Source: Sulfitobacter sediminilitoris
GTDB taxonomy: Bacteria; Pseudomonadota; Alphaproteobacteria; Rhodobacterales; Rhodobacteraceae
Direction: 5' to 3'
DNA length: 64,000 nt
NCBI RefSeq assembly: GCF_010667575.1
Contig: NZ_JAABNT010000007.1
Coordinates: forward strand, 124,001 to 188,000
Part shown: positions 42,867 to 50,531 of the stretch, piece after piece
Position numbering within the stretch: the stretch's first letter is position 1
Layout: each line of letters starts with the position of its first letter
Position numbers and translations under genes: made by a program
Notes under the pieces: model-generated
Database searches by the model: none
Told to the model about the DNA's origin: nothing
The model's input: only the letters and a program-made list of their open reading frames with translations

Positions 42867-43748
42867 ATGAACTATCCCGTGGATATGTCCATCAAGCCCG
42901 AAGTGTCTGCCCACTTTGATGAGGCAACCAACACAATCACCTACATCGTTAAGGATCCAGACAGCAATCACTGCGCGATCATCGATAGTGTCATGGATAT
43001 TGATTATGCGGCGGGGCGGATCACCTATGATCACGCCGATGCGCTGATTGCCGAGATCAAAGAGCGCGGCCTGACGCTGGACTGGATCATTGAGACCCAC
43101 GTTCACGCAGATCACCTGAGCGCGGCGCCCTATCTGCAAAAGGAACTTGGCGGCAAGATCGGCGTCGGCGAAAAGATCATGGTCGTGCAGGAAACCTTCG
43201 GCAAAATCTTTAACGAAGGCACTGAGTTCCAGCGCGATGGATCGCAGTTCGACGCGCTGTTCAAGGATGGCGACACCTACATGATCGGCAACATGCAGGC
43301 CTTCGCCATGTATACGCCCGGTCACACTCCGGCTTGCATGGTGCATGTTATCGGGGACGCCGCCTTTGCCGGAGATACTCTCTTTATGCCCGATGGCGGT
43401 TCCGCGCGGGCGGACTTCCCCGGCGGGGACGCGGGGGAACTCTATGACAGCATCCAGAAGGTTCTGTCGCTGCCCGATGAGATGCGTCTTTTCATGTGCC
43501 ACGACTATGGCCCCGGTGGTCGCGCCATCCAGTGGGAAACCACGGTGGCCGAGCAGAAAGCGAACAACATTCATGTCGGTGGCGGCAAGACTCGTGAAGA
43601 GTTCATCAAATTCCGCACTGAAAGGGATGCGCAACTTGCCGTGCCAAAGCTGATCATTCCTTCTTTGCAGGTGAATATGCGGGCAGGGGAAGTGCCGACC
43701 GATGCGGATGGAAATCCAGTACTCAAAGTACCTGTCAACGGCATCTGA
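42867..43748 (+). CDS. MBL-fold persulfide dioxygenase-like protein
   Basis: A 293-residue metallo-beta-lactamase-fold protein of the ETHE1/Blh type. The metal-binding THVHADHLSAA lies near residues 75-85, followed by YTPGHTPACMVHVIGD and the aspartate block FAGDTLFMPDGGSARADFPGG. Family members oxidise glutathione persulfide to sulfite with one Fe(II) and oxygen. The ATG at 42867 follows GAGGAGAAAAG. It sits between DUF2892 and the SQR fusion, as expected for a sulfide-detoxification operon. Confidence 0.9.
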   Translation: MNYPVDMSIKPEVSAHFDEATNTITYIVKDPDSNHCAIIDSVMDIDYAAGRITYDHADALIAEIKERGLTLDWIIETHVHADHLSAAPYLQKELGGKIGVGEKIMVVQETFGKIFNEGTEFQRDGSQFDALFKDGDTYMIGNMQAFAMYTPGHTPACMVHVIGDAAFAGDTLFMPDGGSARADFPGGDAGELYDSIQKVLSLPDEMRLFMCHDYGPGGRAIQWETTVAEQKANNIHVGGGKTREEFIKFRTERDAQLAVPKLIIPSLQVNMRAGEVPTDADGNPVLKVPVNGI

Positions 43749-43761
43749 CTTAGGAAACGAA

Positions 43762-45435
43762 ATGGAAATCAAAAGGCTCACAGGCGGTCTTTCCGTCAGC
43801 GAACAGATTTTGCCTGCCGATCTGAAGGCAATCAAAGATGCGGGTTTTCGTGCGATCATCTGTAACCGCCCCGATGGTGAAGGTGTAGATCAGCCGACCT
43901 TTGAAGAGATTTCGAAGGTAGCCCAGAAAGCTGGCATCGAGACCAGCTACCTTCCTATCGTTTCCGGGAAAGTCTTGGACGAGGATGCGGGAGCGTTTGA
44001 CGCGGCACTGACGGAACTGCCGGGGCCGGTGCTTGCCTATTGCCGGACCGGAACGCGGTCGGCCACGCTTTGGTCACTGTCTCAGGCGGGGCAGCGCAGC
44101 ACGGCGGATATCCTCGCCGCGACCAAGGCGGCAGGGTATGACATGGGCGGTGTCGTTCGCCGGATCGTGAACGGTGGCAAGACCCCGACAGACACCGGCG
44201 ATGCCAGCTTTGAAGTTGTGATTGTGGGCGCAGGGGCAGGCGGCATTGCCGTCGCAGCAAGCCTTAAGGCGCGCAAACCCGGACTTGAGGTTGCGATCAT
44301 CGATCCGGCTGACGTGCATTACTACCAGCCCGGCTGGACAATGGGGGGCGGCGGCATTTTTGAGCCGCAGGAAACATCGCGCACCATGGGATCGCTGATC
44401 CCCAAAGGTGTCCACTGGGTCAAATCCGCGGTTGCGGCATTCGAGCCCAAGAACAACGCCGTGATCCTCGATGGCTGCCGTGTTGTGAAATACAAGCGGC
44501 TCATCGTTTGCCCCGGTCTCAAGCTGGATTGGCACAAAGTCGAAGGACTGGTCGAAACCCTTGGCCAGAACGGTGTGACATCAAACTATCGCTACGATCT
44601 GGCGCCCTACACATGGGAACTGGTCAGCGGCATGAAAGGAGGCCGGGCCATCTTTACCCAGCCACCGATGCCGATCAAATGCGCAGGCGCGCCGCAAAAA
44701 GCGATGTATCTGTCAGGCGATGCGTGGCACCGGCGGGGCGTGCTGAAGAACATTGATATTCAGTTCAACAACGCGGGCGGTGCCCTGTTCGGGGTGAAGG
44801 ACTACGTGCCAGCCCTGATGGAATACGTCAAAAAGTACGATGCAAAGCTGAACTTCTTTCACAACCTCGTCGCGGTGGACGGCCCGGCCAGGAAAGCATG
44901 GTTCGATGTCTCGAAACCGGACACGCCAGTTGAGCGGGTCGAGATGGACTTTGACATGATGCATGTCTGTCCGCCGCAAACGGCACCCAACTTTATCCGC
45001 GTGTCGCCCTTGGCGGATGCTGCGGGTTGGGTGGAGGTGGATCAGGCAACGCTGCGCCACAAGACCTACGACAATATCTGGTCACTGGGGGATGTGATGA
45101 ATGCGCCGAACGCAAAGACAACGGCGGCCGCACGTATTCAGGCACCCGTCGTGGCCGAGAATGTCGTCGCTGATATGCGGGGCGGGTCGCCGGTTGCGCA
45201 GTACAACGGCTACGGGTCCTGTCCGCTGACCGTGGAGCGCGGCAAGATCGTTCTGGCCGAATTCGGCTATGGCGGCACGCTGCTGCCCAGCTTCCCCACG
45301 GCGATCATTGACGGTACGAAACCCACTCGGGCGGCGTGGTTCCTGAAAGAAAAGATGCTTCCACCGGTTTACTGGAAGGGCATGCTCAAGGGCCGTGAAT
45401 GGATGGTGAAACCCGAAAAAGTCACCGTCAGCTAA
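43762..45435 (+). CDS. DUF442 sulfurtransferase domain fused to sulfide:quinone oxidoreductase
   Basis: 557 residues in two parts. Residues 1-110 are the DUF442 (TIGR01244) domain with the thiolate loop CRTGTRS (Cys94). From 150 onward comes an FAD-dependent SQR with the dinucleotide motif VVIVGAGAGGIAVAAS and candidate redox cysteines in LIVCPGLKLDW, IKCAGAPQKAMYL and the later YGSCPLTV. SQR oxidises sulfide to a persulfide while reducing quinone at the membrane; the DUF442 domain may receive the sulfur. It begins 13 bases after the MBL gene. Confidence 0.9.
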   Translation: MEIKRLTGGLSVSEQILPADLKAIKDAGFRAIICNRPDGEGVDQPTFEEISKVAQKAGIETSYLPIVSGKVLDEDAGAFDAALTELPGPVLAYCRTGTRSATLWSLSQAGQRSTADILAATKAAGYDMGGVVRRIVNGGKTPTDTGDASFEVVIVGAGAGGIAVAASLKARKPGLEVAIIDPADVHYYQPGWTMGGGGIFEPQETSRTMGSLIPKGVHWVKSAVAAFEPKNNAVILDGCRVVKYKRLIVCPGLKLDWHKVEGLVETLGQNGVTSNYRYDLAPYTWELVSGMKGGRAIFTQPPMPIKCAGAPQKAMYLSGDAWHRRGVLKNIDIQFNNAGGALFGVKDYVPALMEYVKKYDAKLNFFHNLVAVDGPARKAWFDVSKPDTPVERVEMDFDMMHVCPPQTAPNFIRVSPLADAAGWVEVDQATLRHKTYDNIWSLGDVMNAPNAKTTAAARIQAPVVAENVVADMRGGSPVAQYNGYGSCPLTVERGKIVLAEFGYGGTLLPSFPTAIIDGTKPTRAAWFLKEKMLPPVYWKGMLKGREWMVKPEKVTVS

Positions 45436-45443
45436 TCAAATTT

Positions 45444-45474
45444 GACGTGTCCGCGAAGGTGTCGTGGGCACGTC
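45444..45474 (+). terminator. Hairpin between SQR fusion and SulP genes
   Basis: Nine-bp stem GACGTGTCC / GGGCACGTC (one G-U pair) with a 13-base loop, 8 bases after the SQR stop; no T tract. It may lower or stabilise read-through into the SulP gene. Confidence 0.4.
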
Positions 45475-45495
45475 CAACCTCTCTGAGATCCTAAC

Positions 45496-47220
45496 ATGAC
45501 CAAATCAATCACCCGCCTCGTGCCTATCCTTTCATGGGGGCGGGAATACAACCGTTCTGCCCTTTCAAACGACCTTGTGGCCGCCGTGATCGTGACGATC
45601 ATGTTGATCCCGCAGTCTTTGGCCTATGCGCTGCTGGCGGGCCTTCCTGCCGAGGCTGGTCTCTATGCCTCGATCGCGCCAATCATCCTTTATACGGTGT
45701 TTGGCACAAGCCGGGCGCTGGCTGTGGGGCCGGTGGCTGTCGTGTCCCTGATGACCGCAGCGGCGCTGAGCAATATCGTTGAACAGGGCACCATGGGATA
45801 TGCCGTCGCCGCGCTGTCCCTTGCGGGTCTGTCGGGGGCCATGCTGCTGGCCATGGGCATATTCCGGCTGGGTTTTGTCGCGAATTTTCTGTCGCACCCG
45901 GTCATCGCGGGCTTCATCACCGCCTCTGGCCTGATCATCGCGGCAAGCCAGCTCAAGCATATTCTTGGGATCGAGGCGCAAGGCCACAACCTTCTGGAAC
46001 TCGTGATCTCTCTTGCAGAGCATTTGCCGGAGACAAACTGGATCACCGCAGTGATTGGCATTCTGGCCACGGGATTCCTGTTTTGGGTCAGAAAGGGGCT
46101 GAAACCTCTGTTACAGCGTTTGGGTCTTGGTGCGGGTCTGACCGGCGTGCTTGTGAAAACAGGCCCGGTTGCTGTCGTGGTGGTCACAACGTTCGCGGTC
46201 TGGGGACTGGGACTGGCCGATAAGGGCGTCAAGATTGTGGGCGAGGTGCCGCAAAGCCTGCCGCCGCTGACCTTGCCGTCCTTCTCGCCCAAATTGTTGG
46301 GTCAGCTTTTGCTGCCAGCCTTCCTGATTTCGATCATTGGTTTCGTTGAATCCATTTCCGTCGCGCAAACGCTGGCTGCAAAGAAGGGCCAAAGGATCGA
46401 TCCGGATCAGGAATTGATCGGGTTGGGCGCTGCCAACATCGGGGCATCGCTGACAGGTGGTTTTCCAGTGACGGGCGGTTTTTCGCGCTCAGTCGTGAAC
46501 TTTGATGCAGGGGCCGAGACTCCAGCCGCAGGGGCGTTCACCGCGATAGGACTGGCCATCGCGGCAATGGCGCTGACGCCTCTGATCTTCTTTCTGCCAA
46601 AAGCGACCCTTGCAGCGACGATCATCGTTGCGGTTCTCAGTCTCGTTGATTTCTCAATTCTCGGCCGAAGCCTGAACTATTCCAAAGCGGACTTTGCTGC
46701 CGTCCTGACAACAATCATCGTCACCCTGGCGATGGGTGTCGAAGCGGGCGTATCAGCAGGCGTTGTTCTGTCGATCCTCCTGCAGCTCTACAAATCCTCC
46801 AAACCTCACATTGCGGAGGTTGGGCAGGTGCCCGGCACGGAACACTTCCGCAATATCCTTCGCCACAAGGTGATCACCGACCCCAGGATCGTCAGCCTGC
46901 GGGTGGATGAAAGCCTGTATTTTGCGAACGCACGCTTTCTTGAGGACAAGATCCAGAACCGCGTGGCGAAGGACAAGCAGATACGCCATGTGATCCTGCA
47001 GTGCTCTGCCATCAACGAAATCGATCTGAGTGCGCTGGAATCGCTTGAGACAATCAACGAACGCCTGCGCGAAATGGACGTGCAACTGCACCTGTCCGAG
47101 GTCAAAGGCCCTGTCATGGACAAGTTGAAAGAACAGCATTTCCTGCGAGAGATGACCGGCAATGTCTATCTGTCCCAATTCGAAGCCGTTGATCAGGTGC
47201 GCAAGTTGCTTGCGGCCTGA
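45496..47220 (+). CDS. SulP-family anion (sulfate) permease with STAS domain
   Basis: 574-residue inner-membrane permease. The SulP core opens with VIVTIMLIPQSLAYALLAGL and contains GFVESISVAQTLAAKKGQRI and FPVTGGFSRSVVNFDAGAET. The cytoplasmic STAS domain runs from about 445 to 565 (HVILQCSAINEIDLSALESL). Downstream of persulfide dioxygenase and SQR it may move the sulfate or sulfite formed, or take up sulfate. It differs clearly from the SulP protein at 4111-5772. Confidence 0.92.
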   Translation: MTKSITRLVPILSWGREYNRSALSNDLVAAVIVTIMLIPQSLAYALLAGLPAEAGLYASIAPIILYTVFGTSRALAVGPVAVVSLMTAAALSNIVEQGTMGYAVAALSLAGLSGAMLLAMGIFRLGFVANFLSHPVIAGFITASGLIIAASQLKHILGIEAQGHNLLELVISLAEHLPETNWITAVIGILATGFLFWVRKGLKPLLQRLGLGAGLTGVLVKTGPVAVVVVTTFAVWGLGLADKGVKIVGEVPQSLPPLTLPSFSPKLLGQLLLPAFLISIIGFVESISVAQTLAAKKGQRIDPDQELIGLGAANIGASLTGGFPVTGGFSRSVVNFDAGAETPAAGAFTAIGLAIAAMALTPLIFFLPKATLAATIIVAVLSLVDFSILGRSLNYSKADFAAVLTTIIVTLAMGVEAGVSAGVVLSILLQLYKSSKPHIAEVGQVPGTEHFRNILRHKVITDPRIVSLRVDESLYFANARFLEDKIQNRVAKDKQIRHVILQCSAINEIDLSALESLETINERLREMDVQLHLSEVKGPVMDKLKEQHFLREMTGNVYLSQFEAVDQVRKLLAA

Positions 47221-47258
47221 ACGGCTCAGAGGACAGCACAGGAAGGACCCAGGCAAAA

Positions 47259-47275
47259 CGTGCACCTGATGCACG
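47259..47275. terminator. Weak hairpin between convergent genes
   Basis: CGTGCA-CCTGA-TGCACG, 6-bp stem, between the SulP stop and the convergent DUF6505 gene. No T tract; tentative. Confidence 0.25.
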
Positions 47276-47301
47276 CTGCCCCGGTGACGCCGACGTTTGG
47301 C

Positions 47302-47772
47302 TTAGTTTCCGTGGACCGCGAACATGTCCAGACCAGCGTCCTGGGATTCGATGATCCTGAAGCTTTCCCTGACGCCTGCGTCTGTCAGTTCCCGTGCGAT
47401 TGTCAGGACCGTGTTCGCCGGGTGCTCGCTGCATAAATCGATCATCTGTTCGATTTCTTCCTGCGCGACCGGCATGGCGGCTTCTGCGGAAGGGGCGCCG
47501 TAGAATGTGACAAAATGCCGGGCAAGCGCCTCGGTAAGTGCCGTAACTTCAGCGGGCTCAATCTGCGCAGTTGCCACAAAGGTGACGCGGCCAAAAGTTT
47601 CGACACCCAGCCAGCCATTGGAAAAGGACTGTCGTGCCTTGCCGGTCAGGTCTGCTTCGGTCCAGTTTGAGAATTCAAAGCCGCCCGGAACGCACCATTC
47701 TCCGGTTCGGGCTGGCGCGTGAAAGACATTCATGTCGCTTTCGTCAAAGTGGATGGCCCGTGCGAGCATCAT
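47302..47772 (-). CDS. DUF6505-like protein of the formate dehydrogenase locus
   Basis: 156 residues, no signal peptide or membrane helix: ARAIHFDESDMNVFHAPART, GEWCVPGGFEFSNW, FGRVTFVATAQIEPAE, ending AGLDMFAVHGN. It matches what I recall of DUF6505, a family of unknown function that travels with DUF6494 and Mrp-type ATPases beside formate dehydrogenase genes. It begins one base after the stop of the ligase-like gene and is the last gene of a four-gene leftward unit. Confidence 0.78.
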   Translation of the reverse strand: MMLARAIHFDESDMNVFHAPARTGEWCVPGGFEFSNWTEADLTGKARQSFSNGWLGVETFGRVTFVATAQIEPAEVTALTEALARHFVTFYGAPSAEAAMPVAQEEIEQMIDLCSEHPANTVLTIARELTDAGVRESFRIIESQDAGLDMFAVHGN

Positions 47773-47773
47773 G

Positions 47774-48478
47774 TCAGCCGTTCTCCAGCAAATGGGTAAG
47801 TGGTATCAAATGGGTATCATCCGCGTCGCGTAAAAGCATCCCAAAGCGTTCATCAACCCCAAGAAACGTGCCGGACTTACCGGCCAATTGAGCTGTTTCA
47901 CCGATCCCGTAGGCAAGGCCGCGCCAGTCTGTGTGGATGGCAACGGTGCCTTCGTCCGTCCAGCGGTTGATTCCGACAAGGGTGTGACGCACCCAGGCTT
48001 CCAACAGGGCGTCGGCCTGCACATCCGCACATCCCTCTGCGTAAAGCGCGGTCTGGTCCGGTGTTTCTCCGGGATCATCGCTTTCAGGCCAGAGGCGCAA
48101 TTCAAGTCCCACGATCAGCCAGTCGGGCTCAACTGCCGCGTCAGTGCCGGAGCTTGCCACGCGAAGCTTGCCGCAGTGTGCCCCGTTGACCCTGATACCT
48201 CCGTCCCACTCAAGGTGGACAGCGACTTCCGGTGGTGCCAGAGCGCCGAGGGCGTTTTGAAATCCGACACCGCAGATCGGCAGGATGGCCATCGAGTCTG
48301 CGAGCGGCACTTCGGGGGCGAACACGATGGCGGCGCGCAAATCGTTGCTGCCAAGGCGATAGACCACCAGCCCCGCGTCGCAACCTTTCAGCGCCTCTGC
48401 GCAGGCCTTTTCGAACGGGTCGATTTTGCTGTCGACCGCAAGGCCTTTGAACAGTGGTGGAAACTGCACTTCTGTCAC
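47774..48478 (-). CDS. Biotin/lipoate-protein ligase-like protein (DUF4444 C-terminus)
   Basis: 234 residues with the biotin/lipoate ligase fold pattern: YRLGSNDLRAAIVFAPEVPL, GVGFQNALGALAPPEVAVHL and a lysine in NGAHCGKLRVASSG where true ligases have their adenylate-contacting lysine. The C-terminal DUF4444-type domain ends MLLRDADDTHLIPLTHLL. Its place between Mrp and DUF6505 genes at a formate dehydrogenase locus argues for a maturation or cofactor role rather than ordinary biotinylation. It overlaps Mrp by 4 bases. Confidence 0.78.
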   Translation of the reverse strand: MTEVQFPPLFKGLAVDSKIDPFEKACAEALKGCDAGLVVYRLGSNDLRAAIVFAPEVPLADSMAILPICGVGFQNALGALAPPEVAVHLEWDGGIRVNGAHCGKLRVASSGTDAAVEPDWLIVGLELRLWPESDDPGETPDQTALYAEGCADVQADALLEAWVRHTLVGINRWTDEGTVAIHTDWRGLAYGIGETAQLAGKSGTFLGVDERFGMLLRDADDTHLIPLTHLLENG

Positions 48479-49530
48479 GCTTTGCCAGCCTCGATAAGGG
48501 TCTTGGCGACGTTCCGGAATGCCAGCGCCTGTGCGCTTTCCGGGCTGGACACCACGATCGGTGCACCGCCATCGGCGGCCAATCGGATATCAAGGTGCAA
48601 AGGTATTTCAGCCAGCAGGGGAACGCCAAGTTTCTCTGCCTCTGCTGCCACGCCACCGTGGCCAAAGACATGTTCTTCGTGTCCGCAGTTCGAACAGATA
48701 TGTGTGCTCATGTTCTCGATCATGCCGATGATCGGGGTTTTCATCTGGTTGAACATGTCAATGCCCTTGCGGGCGTCCATAAGGGCCACGTCCTGTGGGG
48801 TAGAGACGATGATGGCCCCGTCAAGGTGCGCCTTCTGAGCCAGCGTCATCTGAACGTCACCCGTGCCGGGCGGCAAGTCCACGATCAGCACGTCCAGGGC
48901 ACCCCATTGCACCTGTGTCAGCATCTGTTGCAAGGCGCCCATCAGCATCGGACCGCGCCAGACCACCGCCTGATCGTCGTTGGTCATCAGACCGATGGAC
49001 ATCATTGTCACGCCAAAGTTGCGCAGGGGCAAAATCAGTTTGCCATCAGGGCTTTGCGGGCGTCCGGACACACCCAGCATGCGCGGCTGCGAAGGGCCAT
49101 AGACATCGGCATCCAGCATGCCAACGCGCCGCCCTTCGGCGGCCAAGGCGCAGGCAAGATTGGACGCAACCGTGGATTTTCCCACGCCGCCCTTGCCAGA
49201 GGCAATCGCGATAATCCGGTCCACGCCGGGTATTTTCTCAGGCCCTGCCGGTTCCGCTTTGCGCGACGGCTTCAGGTCCGGTGGCGCTGCCGGTTTGCTA
49301 TGGGCAGTCATCACAATCGACACCTGATCGGCCCCGAGTGCGGTCAGCTTTTCTTCGACCTCTGCCTTGATTGGCAGATAAGGTTCGGGCCGCACCACCT
49401 CCATGACAAACCGGACGTTACCGTCTTCAACATTCAGCGCGCGGACAAGGCCCGCGGCCACGATATCAGTGCCTGAAGGATCTGTGATCCCTTTCAGGCA
49501 CTCTAAAACCTGCTCTCTTGTAAGTGCCAC
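48475..49530 (-). CDS. apbC: Mrp/ApbC-type P-loop iron-sulfur carrier ATPase
   Basis: 351 residues: an N-terminal DUF59/MIP18-like domain (VLECLKGITDPSGTDIV), a P-loop IASGKGGVGKSTVASNLA near residue 110, VDLPPGTGDVQMTL, and the cluster-binding CSNC in STHICSNCGHEEHVF. Family members carry and transfer [4Fe-4S] clusters. In this locus it would supply clusters to the formate dehydrogenase subunits. It starts directly after the DUF6494 gene (adjacent, no gap) and overlaps the ligase-like gene by 4 bases. Confidence 0.93.
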   Translation of the reverse strand: MALTREQVLECLKGITDPSGTDIVAAGLVRALNVEDGNVRFVMEVVRPEPYLPIKAEVEEKLTALGADQVSIVMTAHSKPAAPPDLKPSRKAEPAGPEKIPGVDRIIAIASGKGGVGKSTVASNLACALAAEGRRVGMLDADVYGPSQPRMLGVSGRPQSPDGKLILPLRNFGVTMMSIGLMTNDDQAVVWRGPMLMGALQQMLTQVQWGALDVLIVDLPPGTGDVQMTLAQKAHLDGAIIVSTPQDVALMDARKGIDMFNQMKTPIIGMIENMSTHICSNCGHEEHVFGHGGVAAEAEKLGVPLLAEIPLHLDIRLAADGGAPIVVSSPESAQALAFRNVAKTLIEAGKA

Positions 49531-49722
49531 TTATGCGCCTTCGATCTTACCCTTGACCACGTGTTCCAGATCAAGCCCGTCGACGGTCAGCACGACCTTC
49601 GCTTCAAAGCTTTGACCACGCGTGTCGCCTGCGTTTCGCATCGCCTCTTCGATGGCCTGTTGCGAGGTAACGCCGACCTGCTTGAGGAACTTGCGCATCG
49701 ACATGTTGAAATCTTCGCTCAT
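49531..49722 (-). CDS. DUF6494-like protein, 63 aa
   Basis: A short cytoplasmic protein (MRKFLKQVGVTSQQAIEEAM, ending VDGLDLEHVVKGKIEGA). It matches the DUF6494 pattern known beside formate dehydrogenase and Mrp genes. A G-rich ribosome site precedes the start. First gene of the leftward unit DUF6494-Mrp-ligase-like-DUF6505. Role unknown. Confidence 0.78.
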   Translation of the reverse strand: MSEDFNMSMRKFLKQVGVTSQQAIEEAMRNAGDTRGQSFEAKVVLTVDGLDLEHVVKGKIEGA

Positions 49723-49754
49723 TTATTGAGCCTCCCCGTTCTTGACCGCCCGAA

Positions 49755-49769
49755 CCTAGCGACTCTAGG
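49755..49769. promoter_or_regulatory. Inverted repeat CCTAG-CGACT-CTAGG
   Basis: Perfect 5-bp arms in the 83-base divergent spacer between the DUF6494 unit and the TupA-like cytochrome gene, close to both starts. Possible regulator site; short enough to occur by chance. Confidence 0.35.
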
Positions 49770-49805
49770 CTAACATGCAAGCTGACGCGGAAGGGAACCG
49801 TCCAA

Positions 49806-50531
49806 ATGTGGAAAACAATTTGTGCCATCGTGATCCTGTTTGGGAGCGCGGCCGCCGCCCAAGAGAAAAGCTTTACCTTGCAGACACCGGATGCCTTGGC
49901 TGAAACGGGCTTTCTGCAGCATCTTTTGCCTCGGTTTTCCCTCAAGACCGGGATCAGGATCACCCCTAGTGTTGAGGATGGGGAGGCCGCTTTTGGCGAC
50001 GCGGGCGTTCCGGTCTTTCGCCAGGGCGAGAAAGTCTGGCATCTCAGCAAGAGCGACGGACCTTACACGGATGCCTTTGAGGAATGGCTGTTATCGGACG
50101 TCGGCAAGCGGACGATTGAGGCTTTCGCCCCGGGCGGGACCCCTGTGTTTAGTGCGGACGTTACAGTCCGCGAAATCACCGTGGCCGCAGAAATCACAGG
50201 CGATGTCGTAATGGGAGAGGAAATGAGCCTGACCCATTGCGGGCGCTGTCATGTCGTAAACGAGACCAACCGCATGAACGCCATCGGCTCCACGCCGTCC
50301 TTTGGCCTGATGCGCAATTTTCCAGACTGGGAAGGGCGATTTCTGGCGTTCTACGCGCTCAAGCCGCACCCGGCGTTCACCCAGATCACGGATGTGACTG
50401 ACCCATTCCCCAAAAATCTGCCGTCCCCTATCGCCCCGATTGAGGTCACGCTGGACCAGCTTGATGCCATCGTCGCCTATGTTGCGACCATTGCCCCCTC
50501 AGATCTGGGTGCGCCTGTCCAGTCTCAGTGA
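49806..50531 (+). CDS. Exported c-type cytochrome fused to a reduced TupA-like domain
   Basis: 241 residues. A signal peptide (1-19, ICAIVILFGSAAAAQ) is followed by residues 25-52, which align with the N-terminus of the window's own TupA (ETGFLQHLLPRFSLKTGIRI against NSGLSEVLLPAIAAETGIEV). Residues 88-116 align with the TupA C-terminus (FEEWLLSDVGKRTIEAF against IETWLAGETARDLIDGY). About 170 residues of the binding protein between these are replaced by about 30, and the tungstate-binding TTS motif is lost. From about 130 to the end is a monohaem cytochrome c with CGRCH at 145-149 and GLMRNF as the likely Met ligand region. It probably passes electrons in the periplasm. The stop overlaps that of the convergent ferredoxin gene by 7 bases. 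Confidence 0.82.
   Translation: MWKTICAIVILFGSAAAAQEKSFTLQTPDALAETGFLQHLLPRFSLKTGIRITPSVEDGEAAFGDAGVPVFRQGEKVWHLSKSDGPYTDAFEEWLLSDVGKRTIEAFAPGGTPVFSADVTVREITVAAEITGDVVMGEEMSLTHCGRCHVVNETNRMNAIGSTPSFGLMRNFPDWEGRFLAFYALKPHPAFTQITDVTDPFPKNLPSPIAPIEVTLDQLDAIVAYVATIAPSDLGAPVQSQ

Noticed and set aside
42725-42919. Open frame between DUF2892 and the MBL gene
   Set aside because: Runs across the MBL ribosome site in another frame, with no ribosome site or family likeness of its own.
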